Of a DNA stretch of 64,000 bases, positions 40,879-50,229 are shown one piece after another. The notes below the pieces were generated by a model. The model was not told the origin of the DNA and did no database searches. It saw only the letters and a list, made by a program, of their open reading frames with translations. The first letter of the stretch is position 1. Every line of letters begins with the position of its first letter. Both the position numbers and the translations under genes were made by a program. The stretch lies in NCBI GenBank assembly GCA_965215445.1, contig CBDCDT010000002.1, positions 1,488,001-1,552,000 on the forward strand, read 5' to 3'. This DNA comes from CBDBLK01 sp965215445 (lineage in GTDB: Bacteria; Bdellovibrionota; Bacteriovoracia; Bacteriovoracales; Bacteriovoracaceae).

Positions 40879-42693
40879 TTACAGCCCTTCCCGGTAGTCT
40901 TTGACGATTTCGACAATTTCGCGCATCAGTTTTGAGCGGTCTTTGTCCGCATCGAGAGGATTTTTTCTTTCGGGGTTTAAGTCCTGGTATTCGGAAAAAT
41001 TTTTGAGGATGCGGTAAATATCCTTGGGTTTGAGTTTTGTCCGCTTGGCCATGATTCCGTCAACGATATGAGTGACAGAATCACCGGTCACTCGGTCGTA
41101 GCGGTTGATAATACTCGATCTAATAATAATTTTTTGGAGAGCTTGAGAGGGAGGAACGGCCTCTTTTTCGGCACAGGTCTTGATTAAGTCCCAATAAAAA
41201 GTTTGAAATTCGGTAATTCTTTTGTTTCTGTAAGTGTTGAGCTTGAGGTCTTTTTTGGTGGCGTAAGTAGAGCGCATGATTTCGATAAAGTCCTCTTTGG
41301 AGATGGGTTCTGGTTTTTGCAAATAGCGCTGGGGCAACTCTCTTAAAACGTCGCGCATACAAAAAATGGCATTCCAATTGATTCCGTCGGAGACTTCAAT
41401 CGGCCCAATGTGGGATTTGGCGCGCTCAAAATAGCTGAAGGCCTTTAAAAAATTTTTCACCGTGCCGGCATGACTTTGTAAAAGGCGAGTGGATTGCTCG
41501 GAGGTGAGTCCTATTTTGTAGAGCAGGTTTCGCCGTTTACACTCTTCAAAGTGTTGCTCGAATTTTTTCATGGCATCGTGGTGGCGAAACTCTTTAATCG
41601 GACGGCGCTTTTTGGTGATTAAATAATCTGTGATTTGGGCAAAGGTTTGCACCATGTACTTGGCCTTGTGTTTTTGTTCCAGGATGGAAGTCGAAAAACG
41701 TGGCCCATCGTCAAAGCGGTATTCGCTGTGAAAAAGCCCGAATTGGCGAACGGAACCGTAGTCGATAATACCGCCATCCATCAGCACGTTGTCTCCATCC
41801 CAATCCATCCACACAAAGATATATTCGTCTTCATATTTGGCCGCTGTCTTGGCAAAGGTCAGGATTTGTTTTTCTAAAAAGTATTGGTAGCGGGCGTTTT
41901 TGCCTTGGGGCACGTCTTTCCATTCGCCATTGCTCTCTTGGCGTTTGATATAGTATTCGACCATCGCTTCCAATGCCGGGTAGTTGGCCTGTTTGACGTG
42001 ATTGAAGAGGTGGCTCGGGCGGAGCAGGTTGGGATGCACTCTCACCGTAATACCGTATTCGTCTTCATATTCGATAATCGCCAAAACCCTTTCGGTGGAG
42101 ATGCCGTTTTTATGTAAAACTTCGGAGAAAAATAAAGTACCCAGGCCCTCGTCAATTTCCGAATAGCCACAGCCATAACTCATTTTTGAATTGCCGGTTT
42201 CAAAAAAACGGCCCTTGATCGCCGTGGCGGGAGACAAACTGGTGGCCCCGGTGCCACAGGAAGAAATGTCGTAAGTAATGCCTTTGTGCTTGAGAGAACC
42301 GTTCCAAATACTGCGTCCGTCACCACTGGTTTTTCCCTGTTTGTTGGGATGTTGCAATTGAAGATAGCGAGTGGCCATATATTTGTTCGGGCGAATGTCT
42401 TCGGGGGGAAATTTGCGTTCTTTTAACTGATCGAATTCGTTGATAATGACAATGCCGAAAGTTTCCAAAATTTCTGCTTCCAATTCGGAATTGAGTTCTT
42501 CGGCATGGCCTTGGGGAATCAGACCCAGTTTTTTGGCCAAGTCAAAATTAAAGAAACGCAAAGCTCCTTTCCTGCGGGTGCGAACTTGATAGTCCACAAA
42601 AGAATCCAGCGTTTCGGACTTGAGCGGATGTTCCCCGTTAAGATTTTCAAAAACGGGGTAATTTTGTTCGGTAGACTCCTTTAACTTTCCCAT
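40879..42693 (-). CDS. SelO/YdiU-like pseudokinase-fold protein
   Basis: 604 residues. The centre resembles SelO: GDGRSIWNGSLKHKGITYDISSCGTGATSLSP, SYGCGYSEIDEGLGTLFFSEVLHKNGISTERVLAIIEY, HLFNHVKQANYPALEAMVEYYI, and DGDNVLMDGGIIDYGSVRQFG, which carries the metal-binding and IDYG region. SelO transfers AMP from ATP to protein Ser/Thr/Tyr. The sequence is divergent and longer in the C-terminus than E. coli SelO; activity is inferred from family. Divergent from pgsA. Confidence 0.65.
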   Translation of the reverse strand: MGKLKESTEQNYPVFENLNGEHPLKSETLDSFVDYQVRTRRKGALRFFNFDLAKKLGLIPQGHAEELNSELEAEILETFGIVIINEFDQLKERKFPPEDIRPNKYMATRYLQLQHPNKQGKTSGDGRSIWNGSLKHKGITYDISSCGTGATSLSPATAIKGRFFETGNSKMSYGCGYSEIDEGLGTLFFSEVLHKNGISTERVLAIIEYEDEYGITVRVHPNLLRPSHLFNHVKQANYPALEAMVEYYIKRQESNGEWKDVPQGKNARYQYFLEKQILTFAKTAAKYEDEYIFVWMDWDGDNVLMDGGIIDYGSVRQFGLFHSEYRFDDGPRFSTSILEQKHKAKYMVQTFAQITDYLITKKRRPIKEFRHHDAMKKFEQHFEECKRRNLLYKIGLTSEQSTRLLQSHAGTVKNFLKAFSYFERAKSHIGPIEVSDGINWNAIFCMRDVLRELPQRYLQKPEPISKEDFIEIMRSTYATKKDLKLNTYRNKRITEFQTFYWDLIKTCAEKEAVPPSQALQKIIIRSSIINRYDRVTGDSVTHIVDGIMAKRTKLKPKDIYRILKNFSEYQDLNPERKNPLDADKDRSKLMREIVEIVKDYREGL

Positions 42694-42817
42694 GATGCCT
42701 CCTTCCTTATTATAACATTTTGATAGTCAACGATAAGACTTCGCTTTGGAATTGGAGATTTTTTCCGACCCGAGGGCCTTGTCAATGAGAAAAGGCCTTT
42801 GCTAATCTTGAGCAAGC

Positions 42818-43459
42818 ATGACAGTTTCCGATGATTTCAAAAAACCAAATGACGAATGGGAAATCGACAATCTCCCCAATCGCCTGACCTTGATGCGCAT
42901 TGCTTTGGTTCCCGTCATCGGATCGTGTCTGTTGCTCAGTCTCGAAAAGATTTCCTGGCCCTTTTTCTCCGTTTCCGCACAGGGGTGGGTGGCGGCGATG
43001 TGTTTCACCTTGGCGGGTATTACCGACTTTTTTGATGGATATATTGCCCGCAAACGGGGCATCGTCACCGTGTTTGGCTCATTTCTCGACCCCATCGCCG
43101 ACAAATTTCTGGTAGTTTCCAGCCTCATTTTTTTACTGGCACTGGGAAGAATCCACGCCTTGATCGTCGTCATTTTGGTGTTGCGGGAAATGTATATTAT
43201 TTCCCTGCGCCTGCTGGCATCGGAGCGCGGACTTTCCATTCCCGTAGGCCCCTTTGGTCGCTGGAAAACGGGATTGCAAATGGTGGCCATTCCCGTGTTG
43301 ATGGTCTACCAAGAGTGGCCGTTTGGTATCTCTTTGCCGGTTATTGGAACCTGGCTGCTTAATCTCGCTTCCATCTTCAGTTGTTATTCCGCCCTGGAAT
43401 ACAGTTTGCGTTTAATCAAAAAAATCAAACGCAAAAGGCGTTTGCGGAGAAAGAGGTGA
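42818..43459 (+). CDS. pgsA: Phosphatidylglycerophosphate synthase
   Basis: 213 residues. CDP-alcohol phosphotransferase signature in DFFDGYIARKRG...GSFLDPIADK (from about residue 70), preceded by LPNRLTLMRI, with several membrane helices and a basic C-terminus. It makes phosphatidylglycerol phosphate from CDP-diacylglycerol and glycerol-3-phosphate in the inner membrane. The GTG of serB overlaps its stop. Confidence 0.92.
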   Translation: MTVSDDFKKPNDEWEIDNLPNRLTLMRIALVPVIGSCLLLSLEKISWPFFSVSAQGWVAAMCFTLAGITDFFDGYIARKRGIVTVFGSFLDPIADKFLVVSSLIFLLALGRIHALIVVILVLREMYIISLRLLASERGLSIPVGPFGRWKTGLQMVAIPVLMVYQEWPFGISLPVIGTWLLNLASIFSCYSALEYSLRLIKKIKRKRRLRRKR

Positions 43460-44622
43460 AAAAATTGCTCATTACTGTTTCCGGCCCCGACCGTCCGGGC
43501 ATTACCGCCGACATGATGGAAGTGATAAAGTCCTTTGACCATTCTATCGTTGACATCAGTCAGGCCATTACCCACGGACTTTTGTCGCTCAGTTTTTTGT
43601 TGGAAATGAAAAACGATAGCGAAATCCTTACGGCGCTGGCAACGCAAGCTGAAAAAACAAATCTGCATTTTGACTGGCAAAAATTTGAAAGCGACTCGCC
43701 TCCTTCTCTACATTCTGGTGAAAAATTTATCCTTAGCTGTATGCCCTCCAAGGCCCCGCTCCATGCCTGTTTTATGGCGCCACTGGCGCGCACACTGGCC
43801 AAACATGGAATCAATATTTTGAGAATCGACAATCTCCATCCACCCCAACTTAAAGCGCTGGAAGTCACCATGCTTTTGCCCGAGAGTCTCAACCCTAATC
43901 TGGTCAAGGGTGAATTGATGGCGCTGTCTACCCGTCACCGGGTGGATATGGCCTTTCTCAAGGACAATATTTTTCGCCACTCCAAGCGCCTGATCGCCTT
44001 TGATATGGATTCCACTTTGGTTCAAACCGAAATCGTTGACGAAATGGCCGCGCGGGCAGGGGTTGAAAGCGAAGTAGCAAAGCTCACGGAGCGGGCGATG
44101 AACGGCGAGTTGGATTTTGAACAATCCCTGCGCGCCCGAGTGGCCAAACTGAAGGGCCTTGATGTGCAACAAATGCAGGACATTTTGCAAAATCTTCCCT
44201 TTACTCCGGGGGCAGAGAAATTTATTCGCACGGTTCAAAAACTGGGCTACAAGCTGGCGCTTATCAGTGGGGGATTTTCCTATTTTGCAGGTGCTATCAA
44301 AGAAAAATGGAACCTCGATTATGCCTTTGCCAACGACCTTGAAATCCAAAATGGAAGTCTCACTGGCAATCTTAAAGGTAGCATCATAGATGCCGATCAA
44401 AAGGCGCTGCTTTTAAAAGTGATTGCCCAGCAGGAAAAAATCGACCTGGAACAGGTGGTGGCGGTCGGCGACGGTGCCAATGATCTGTCCATGCTGGCCA
44501 CGGCGGGACTGGGGATTGCCTTTCACGCTAAAGAACGGGTTCGCCAAAGCGCCGGCCAACACTTAAGTTATGGCACCATGGATACGCTGCTTTATTTTCT
44601 GGGCATTTCCGAATTGGTCTGA
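43456..44622 (+). CDS. serB: Phosphoserine phosphatase with ACT domains
   Basis: 388 residues from GTG 43456, overlapping the pgsA stop as GTGA; the frame upstream is inside pgsA. N-terminal ACT modules (LITVSGPDRPGITADMMEVI), then a HAD phosphatase with nucleophile motif FDMDSTLVQTEIVDEMA (first Asp near 181), ALISGGFSYF and VAVGDGANDLSML. Final step of serine synthesis; serine feedback through ACT is likely. The stop lies in a palindrome-arm remnant. Confidence 0.94.
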   Translation: MKKLLITVSGPDRPGITADMMEVIKSFDHSIVDISQAITHGLLSLSFLLEMKNDSEILTALATQAEKTNLHFDWQKFESDSPPSLHSGEKFILSCMPSKAPLHACFMAPLARTLAKHGINILRIDNLHPPQLKALEVTMLLPESLNPNLVKGELMALSTRHRVDMAFLKDNIFRHSKRLIAFDMDSTLVQTEIVDEMAARAGVESEVAKLTERAMNGELDFEQSLRARVAKLKGLDVQQMQDILQNLPFTPGAEKFIRTVQKLGYKLALISGGFSYFAGAIKEKWNLDYAFANDLEIQNGSLTGNLKGSIIDADQKALLLKVIAQQEKIDLEQVVAVGDGANDLSMLATAGLGIAFHAKERVRQSAGQHLSYGTMDTLLYFLGISELV

Positions 44623-44634
44623 AGTTTGAGTTAC
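44616..44634 (+). repeat. Palindrome-arm remnant at a convergent gene junction
   Basis: GGTCTGAAGTTTGAG then TTAC matches the element arm with one substitution and a three-base gap. It contains the stop codons of both serB and the convergent LRR gene. Confidence 0.55.
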
Positions 44635-45866
44635 TCCCCCCGGCAATTGAGTTCGACTCTTTCCAGGAAAGGCAATTGTTTGGAAGAAAAAATGATTTTG
44701 GCGGAAAGGCGATTCCAACTGTTGGGCACTGACCGCAATTCTGCATTGTCGGAGAGATCGAGGATTTTCAGGGACTCGAATTGGCCCCGCAATCTGGGTA
44801 AGGGGCCGCTCAAATGGTTGCCGTTTAGAAGGATCACTTTTATTTTTTTGAGTTGGGAAAGATCGGCAGGAGGGGGGCCAAGAAATTTGTTTGTAGAGAG
44901 ATCCAGTTCTTCCAAATTTTCGAGTTCCACCAGAAAAAGGGGCAGAAGTCCGGCCAGGTTATTGTTTGCGAGTATGAGTTTTTTGAGATTTTTCATTTCG
45001 GCCCAGGAAGGAGGCAAATCGCCTTTGAGGCGGTTGTGGGAGAGATTGAGAATTTCTACATCTAATTTGCCCCACTCGGGAGGCAAATTTCCCTGAAAGT
45101 AATTGTGGGCCAGTTCGAGGACTTTCAAAGTTTGGGAATCACCCCACTTGCGCGGGAGAAAACCGCTCAAGTGGTTGTGGGATAAAATCACCGAACGCAA
45201 GGGAGTCTTTCCCCATTCGGGGGGCAGATGGCCCCTCAGCAAATTGTAGGAGGCATTGATCGCCTTTAAATTTTTCATGTTGCCATATTCGGCAGGGAGA
45301 TGCCCTTCCAATTTGTTGCGGGAGACATCAAGCCCTTCCAAACTTTTAACTTCACTCAGGGAGGGGGGCAGGACACCATTTATTTTATTGTTGGCGAGAC
45401 TGATCCACGTCGCTTTTTTCAATTGTCCCCAAGAGGGTGGGATCGGGCCTTTGATGCGGTTGTGCTCGAACTTTATAATTTCCAAATGTTCGAGACTGCT
45501 CAGTTCGGCAGGTAAAGTGTCGTCTATGCGGTTGTGGGATATATTGAAAAATTTTAAATGGGTGAGAGTGGCAAGGTTTTCGGGAAAAGATTTTAGCTGG
45601 TTGCCTTCGAGGTCGAGGATTTCCAGGGAGTCCAGTCCCGCCAAATCCTGGGGTTTTAAAGCGGTCATCTCCGTCCCGTTGGCCCTTATGGCCCTGACTT
45701 GGGACAATTTTTCCTTGTCGATTTTATCGCAGGGGAGTCGAATACCGCTATTTCTCTGGGTTTCCCTGATAATGGCCTCTTGTATTTGGGGAGACCTGTC
45801 ACAAATATTGGCCAGGGTGGGCAGGGATACCAGGGCCATGCAGAGGATTTTTCCCGAGGAGTTCAT
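44631..45866 (-). CDS. Secreted leucine-rich repeat protein, plant-type repeats
   Basis: 411 residues with a signal peptide (ILCMALVSLPTLANI). About a dozen LRRs of 23-24 residues fit the plant-specific consensus (LEGHLPAEYGNMKNLKAINASYN, LSGFLPRKWGDSQTLKVLELAHN). It probably forms an extracellular binding solenoid. This subtype is rare in bacteria and is usually explained by transfer or convergence. Confidence 0.88.
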   Translation of the reverse strand: MNSSGKILCMALVSLPTLANICDRSPQIQEAIIRETQRNSGIRLPCDKIDKEKLSQVRAIRANGTEMTALKPQDLAGLDSLEILDLEGNQLKSFPENLATLTHLKFFNISHNRIDDTLPAELSSLEHLEIIKFEHNRIKGPIPPSWGQLKKATWISLANNKINGVLPPSLSEVKSLEGLDVSRNKLEGHLPAEYGNMKNLKAINASYNLLRGHLPPEWGKTPLRSVILSHNHLSGFLPRKWGDSQTLKVLELAHNYFQGNLPPEWGKLDVEILNLSHNRLKGDLPPSWAEMKNLKKLILANNNLAGLLPLFLVELENLEELDLSTNKFLGPPPADLSQLKKIKVILLNGNHLSGPLPRLRGQFESLKILDLSDNAELRSVPNSWNRLSAKIIFSSKQLPFLERVELNCRGE

Positions 45867-45979
45867 AAACTTTGATAAAGCAATTTTGTGGGAAAAACAA
45901 CGTTTTTCTCCTGAATCGGGTAATTTTTACCTGCCAGAGTGTCCTGTGGGGCAAAATTCGGCCTTGGAGAAGAAGCCCC

Positions 45980-46008
45980 TTGACATGGCACTAGGCAAGG
46001 CCTATTTT
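45980..46008 (+). promoter_or_regulatory. Promoter of the outer-membrane protein gene
   Basis: Consensus TTGACA (45980-45985), 17-base spacer, TATTTT (46003-46008); leader about 20 bases with AGGAGG before ATG 46036. Confidence 0.7.
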
Positions 46009-46035
46009 GCGTCAACGAGCATTCAGGAGGTTAAA

Positions 46036-46722
46036 ATGAAAGTTTTGAGCATTCTGTTTTTGGCAGCACTGATGAACCTGGGACTGGCCCAGGATTCGGA
46101 AAAAGACAATCAAAACGGTGTTTATTTCATCTTTGGATTGGATACGCAGGCCTTTGACCCCAAACTCGACTTTGCCGTCAATAAAGATACCACCGGCCAC
46201 TTCTCCACAAATTCTGGCATTAGCTTCAACAGCGGGCTGGGTTTCAGGCAGGTTTTGGGAAACAAGCTAAGTATTCGCTATCAAGGAAATATATTGGAGT
46301 GGATGAGTGTCGATTTTGGAAACATGGTCTACGACAGCGTTGCTGCCGATCATTCTGTAGAGGGCAACCTTGCCCTGATGGGGCCTTCTGCAAGTGCATT
46401 TTTGGATTTGAAAATGGGCGATTCCGGCAACTTCCTCTACCTGGGGCCAGGTATCGGATATTTGGGAGGGGCAAATAGCTACCGCTTTGTTGGTGATGGC
46501 CGCACGGTGGATTGGGAAAACTCTGATTGGACGCGAACCCTTTCCCTTGAATCGGGGGTTATGCTGGAACTTAAGTCCCAATATGGCCTTACTCTGGGTT
46601 ATAAATTTACCCATATAGGTGACCTTGATTACAAAACCAGTCTGGACAACGACTTAAACTTTGCCCTTGGAGGCCATCACGGATTTAAAGTGGGATTCAT
46701 CCACTTTTTCCGCAAAAAATAA
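46036..46722 (+). CDS. Outer-membrane beta-barrel protein
   Basis: 228 residues from ATG 46036, preceded by AGGAGG; the open frame back to 45256 is antisense to the LRR gene. Signal peptide (VLSILFLAALMNLGLAQ), paired amphipathic strands (GLGFRQVLGNKLSIRYQGNILEW, NFLYLGPGIGYLGGANSY) and a terminal strand GFKVGFIHFFRKK. No ligand known. The stop overlaps the mscS start by one base (TAATG). Confidence 0.78.
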   Translation: MKVLSILFLAALMNLGLAQDSEKDNQNGVYFIFGLDTQAFDPKLDFAVNKDTTGHFSTNSGISFNSGLGFRQVLGNKLSIRYQGNILEWMSVDFGNMVYDSVAADHSVEGNLALMGPSASAFLDLKMGDSGNFLYLGPGIGYLGGANSYRFVGDGRTVDWENSDWTRTLSLESGVMLELKSQYGLTLGYKFTHIGDLDYKTSLDNDLNFALGGHHGFKVGFIHFFRKK

Positions 46723-47903
46723 TGATTGAAGAATGGATAGGACAAATTTTTCCCGAAAATTCCAACTACACCCAGTGGTTGATTTTTCTGGGATTGGTTG
46801 TTGCGGGCCTTGTCGTCGAAAAAATCGCCCGTCTCTACCTCATCAAAGTTGTTACCGGCCTGCTCGTTAAGGGGGGGGCCTCTGCGCCTCCCAAACTGAA
46901 AGAGCAGTTGCTCATCCCCACCCGCATTTTCACCGTGGCGCTTTTGTGGAATGTCGGCGTGCCCCTGCTCAGGCCCGAATGGGCGGTGGCGGAGTGGAGT
47001 ACTCGCACAGGGCGGGTTTTGATTGTTCTCGGAATTTTGGTGGCCGTCTACCAGGCGGTGGATTTTTTCTTTTTATACTTCCAGCGCAAGGCCGAGCGCT
47101 CGGAAAACAAATTTGACGACATTCTGGTTCCGCTCATTCGCAAGTCGGTCAAAACCTTTGTCATCGCCATTGGCATCATCACCATCGGTGACTCCCTCAC
47201 TCTCGACATCAAAGGGATTTTGGCGGGGATGGGGATTATCGGCCTGGGGCTTTCTCTGGCGGCCAAAGATACGCTCTCCAACCTGTTTGGCTCACTCACC
47301 GTTTTGCTCGACCGCCCCTTTCGCATCGGCGACTGGGTGGTTATCGACGGCAATATTGAAGGCATTGTCGAGGAGGTCGGTCTGCGCTCGTGCCGGGTGC
47401 GCACCTTTTACAACAGCCTCATCACTTTGCCCAACGGATGCCTGACCAACGCCCCCATTGACAATTTTGGCAGGCGCAGCTACCGCCGCCTCTCCACCGT
47501 GCTTTCTGTTCAATACGATACTCCCCCGCAAAAAATTGAAGCCTTTTGCGAAGGCGTTCGCCAAATTATTCGCGAACACCCCCACACCCGCAAAGATTAT
47601 TTTCACGTCTATCTTTCGGAGATGGCCGCCAGTGGGTTGAATATCATGCTCTACGTTTTTTTTCAGACTCCCAGTTGGGCGCAGGAGCTTCAAGAGAGGC
47701 ATCGCCTGTTGATGGACATTTTACAATTGGCGGCGGAAATGGGTGTGCAGTTTGCTTTCCCCACCCAAACCTTGCACGTTGTAGAGGGAAAGGACACCGC
47801 CTACGATGGAATGCCGAAGTCTTTTGAAGAAGTCAATGCCTACGCCAGAGGGCGGGCAGATAAGGTTTTGCGCAACCACTCACACCCTAACGAAAAACTA
47901 TAA
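46722..47903 (+). CDS. MscS-family mechanosensitive channel
   Basis: 393 residues. Four hydrophobic N-terminal segments, then the pore helix and beta domain GMGIIGLGLSLAAKDTLSNLFGSLTVLLDRPFRIGDWVVIDG. C-terminal vestibule domain present. Releases solutes under hypo-osmotic shock. Overlaps the upstream gene by one base. A half copy of the palindromic element begins a few bases after its stop. Confidence 0.9.
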   Translation: MIEEWIGQIFPENSNYTQWLIFLGLVVAGLVVEKIARLYLIKVVTGLLVKGGASAPPKLKEQLLIPTRIFTVALLWNVGVPLLRPEWAVAEWSTRTGRVLIVLGILVAVYQAVDFFFLYFQRKAERSENKFDDILVPLIRKSVKTFVIAIGIITIGDSLTLDIKGILAGMGIIGLGLSLAAKDTLSNLFGSLTVLLDRPFRIGDWVVIDGNIEGIVEEVGLRSCRVRTFYNSLITLPNGCLTNAPIDNFGRRSYRRLSTVLSVQYDTPPQKIEAFCEGVRQIIREHPHTRKDYFHVYLSEMAASGLNIMLYVFFQTPSWAQELQERHRLLMDILQLAAEMGVQFAFPTQTLHVVEGKDTAYDGMPKSFEEVNAYARGRADKVLRNHSHPNEKL

Positions 47904-47908
47904 AGTAC

Positions 47909-47964
47909 GCCGCAAGGAGTGACAGTGTAGCTGACCCTCAAGATGGCCTGAAGTGTGAGCAGTT
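47909..47964 (+). repeat. Palindromic element copy D, 3' half, intergenic
   Basis: From CGCAAGGAGTGA through AGCTGACC, CAAGATGGCCTGAAGTG and ending GAGCAGTTA. It matches the last about 56 bases of copies B and C in coding orientation, and fills the gap between convergent mscS and the response-regulator gene. Confidence 0.8.
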
Positions 47965-47977
47965 ACGATTTTGCAAG

Positions 47978-48391
47978 TTAGTACAAGAGATCAGGCCTGA
48001 CCTTGGCCAAGACTTCCGTGACTTTTTTGACAAAACTTCCCTCTTCAAAAGGCTTGACTAAAAAGTGGCGCACACCCAGTTCGAGCATTTCGCTCATCAT
48101 CGGTCGTTCGATTCCACCACTGACCACAATGACCGAATCAATGCTGTTATTTTTTCGCTGTTCAAATTCGCGGATCAGCTCGACCCCCGATTTCTTGGGC
48201 ATATTGATGTCCAGCAAAATGCAGACAAACTTTTGGTTGAGCAATTTCTTGCTCGCATCGACTCCATCTTTGGCCGAGACGATATGCCGGAAAACGCCCA
48301 TGCCTTCGAGGTAGGCCTCCAACACGCTGACCACGCCGCGATCGTCGTCGGCGATAAGTACATCATTACTCATGGCATCATGGGTTCTCAT
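47978..48391 (-). CDS. CheY-like single-domain response regulator
   Basis: 137 residues from ATG 48391, six bases after AGAGGG; starts at 48397 or 48373 also fit. Receiver domain: DDD in LIADDDRGVVS, phospho-acceptor Asp in CILLDINMPKKSGVEL, the conserved Thr/Ser region VVSGG, and Lys in FLVKPFEEG. No output domain, so it acts by protein contact. No cognate kinase nearby. Confidence 0.9.
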   Translation of the reverse strand: MRTHDAMSNDVLIADDDRGVVSVLEAYLEGMGVFRHIVSAKDGVDASKKLLNQKFVCILLDINMPKKSGVELIREFEQRKNNSIDSVIVVSGGIERPMMSEMLELGVRHFLVKPFEEGSFVKKVTEVLAKVRPDLLY

Positions 48392-48502
48392 AGGCATCCC
48401 TCTTAAATACATTTTATTTATAAAAAAAACGTCCGTAAACTGATTAAATTATGTTAGATTTTTTAAAGCGCGCTGTGTTATTTCTGTTTCCTTATTGGAA
48501 AA

Positions 48503-50047
48503 CTAGAATAAGTAACTTAAAGAGAGGCCCCAGGAATCGTACATTTTTGTATGGTTCGCCATTTTAAAAGAAAAATAGTCTACAGCACCAACGAAGGGGG
48601 AGCGGTCGTAGAAAATAAATTGAAAGTTAAGTTTTCGATCAATAAAGAAACGTCTTTTTATCATTTGTTGGAACGCCACTTTAAGACGCATGATGTTTCC
48701 AAATCGTATGAACATTTTACTGGAAATCCCAGGGCCAAAAAAAGAGTTTTTTTTCTCATGAAGTGTCCCAATTCCTCCTTCAATAAAGATCGAGGTCATC
48801 CATTTCCAACCGTCCATTAAATCGTAGGAAACTCCACCACCTATAAGTGTCGAATAAGTTTTTAGAACGGTATTTGTATTTAAATGATACTTTTGATACC
48901 CCAAGTAAATTTCTTTTGCGAAAGGAAATTCCAACATGTTTTTTGATGTATTTGTACTAATGTCTAAAATATTCCACTGAGATAAAGTCAGACGTTTCGA
49001 TCGGTAAGATATGGATGTCGTCATAACTTCAAATTGGTCTGCCCAAAAAAAACTGTCAACAGGTTTCAAAAAACGTGTCTGTGCTGGAACAAATGTTAGC
49101 GTTGTATAATCGCTTTCTTGCAAAAGTGTTATACGACTATTTCCAGGGGCATAAACACTTTGTAGTTTTTTATGATAATGTCCTGGGAGATGGTAATCTT
49201 TTTTTAAGTTAAATAATTTGTCTCTGATGTAATATTCATTTGTTCTTGGAATGGTATAATCAATCCATTCTGTCAAGGCTTGTTTAGCAGGAGTGGAAAC
49301 TTCGCCAAAGTTAAGATTTTTATTTAATGTTGAAGATGTAATGTCCTTAAAAACTTTTTTTTCTTTTGAATTTAATTTTTTTAAAGATTGAAAAAGGCGG
49401 GTAGCTCCCGAGGGAAGATAGAGGGGTGACTTTATTTTTTTGCACTTATAAAGAGAATGTAGTGTGTCTGTGGGGATGACGTAAAATTTCACAGAACATT
49501 GCATGTCGTCCATGCTTTCTTGTACAGTTTTAAAGATGTACCAAGAACAGTTTTTAAAAAAGAAATTGTAAGGGTGTTTGCTTTTCAACAAAATTTTAAT
49601 CTGTGATTGCAATTTCTCTCGTTCATGGTCTTTGAGTTCAATAGGAAAAATCCAAATATCTCGGCCTTCTTTTTCATATTCCCACAATTTTCTTTCCCAC
49701 AAACGTAAAAAAAATGCTCCTCCTACTGAACTAAAAAGTGCTCTCGCCTCGAAAAATTTGTCTTGATCTCCCCCAAGGTACTCAAAAATGATACTGTTGG
49801 GTTCAGGTGTGGTTTGGTTGTGAAAAATCAAAAAAGTATGTCCAAAAGAAGAAACGGGAGTATCCAAGTTTTGGCCGGCGAAAACGATTGAGACGTGTTT
49901 GAAATTATTTAATTGTTCAAAAGAGAGGTTTTTATCTTCGATAATTTCCCAACTGAGTAGAGAGAAATTTATTCCCATTCCAATAAACAGGATGTAAGGC
50001 CATTTTTTAAAACAATTGACTCGCTCTGCAGCAAAAATCCCTTTCAC
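48503..50047 (-). CDS. DUF4105 (Lnb-type N-terminal) exported protein
   Basis: 514 residues from GTG 50047. Hydrophobic N-terminus, then a DUF4105-like domain with VSSFGHTFLIFHN and NFFFKNCSWYIFKT (Cys/His of a papain-like fold), followed by a probable C-terminal beta-rich or barrel half ending KMYDSWGLSLSYLF. Periplasmic or outer-membrane location is inferred. The gene is clearly A+T-richer than neighbours, suggesting acquisition. Function unknown. Confidence 0.75.
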   Translation of the reverse strand: MKGIFAAERVNCFKKWPYILFIGMGINFSLLSWEIIEDKNLSFEQLNNFKHVSIVFAGQNLDTPVSSFGHTFLIFHNQTTPEPNSIIFEYLGGDQDKFFEARALFSSVGGAFFLRLWERKLWEYEKEGRDIWIFPIELKDHEREKLQSQIKILLKSKHPYNFFFKNCSWYIFKTVQESMDDMQCSVKFYVIPTDTLHSLYKCKKIKSPLYLPSGATRLFQSLKKLNSKEKKVFKDITSSTLNKNLNFGEVSTPAKQALTEWIDYTIPRTNEYYIRDKLFNLKKDYHLPGHYHKKLQSVYAPGNSRITLLQESDYTTLTFVPAQTRFLKPVDSFFWADQFEVMTTSISYRSKRLTLSQWNILDISTNTSKNMLEFPFAKEIYLGYQKYHLNTNTVLKTYSTLIGGGVSYDLMDGWKWMTSIFIEGGIGTLHEKKNSFFGPGISSKMFIRFGNIMRLKVAFQQMIKRRFFIDRKLNFQFIFYDRSPFVGAVDYFSFKMANHTKMYDSWGLSLSYLF

Positions 50048-50191
50048 TGGTTGAATGCTCCAAAATTTGTTTCAAGAGATATTTTACTTTCGCGATAGAT
50101 TTGTCGGAATCTTTATTGTGAGAAAGTAAAAAACCCACCAACTTGCTTTCTTTAGAGAAAAGTTCATTGATGAGTTTTGGATAACTTCTCA

Positions 50192-50229
50192 ACAAAAAAA
50201 GAAAAACTCCCACCTTACAAGGTGGAGTT
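50192..50229 (-). terminator. Rho-independent terminator of the PEGA lipoprotein gene
   Basis: On the minus strand AACTCCACCT, loop TGT, AAGGTGGGAGTT, then TTTTCTTTTTTT. It begins within the stop codon of the lipoprotein gene. Confidence 0.85.

Noticed and set aside
45256..46035. Upstream extension of the outer-membrane protein frame
   Set aside because: Antisense to the LRR gene; the promoter, AGGAGG and signal peptide support ATG 46036.
50007..50213. 68-codon minus-strand frame overlapping the 5' end of the DUF4105 gene
   Set aside because: Its GTG start lies inside the terminator hairpin of the PEGA gene, its first codons are the T-run, and no ribosome site is present.
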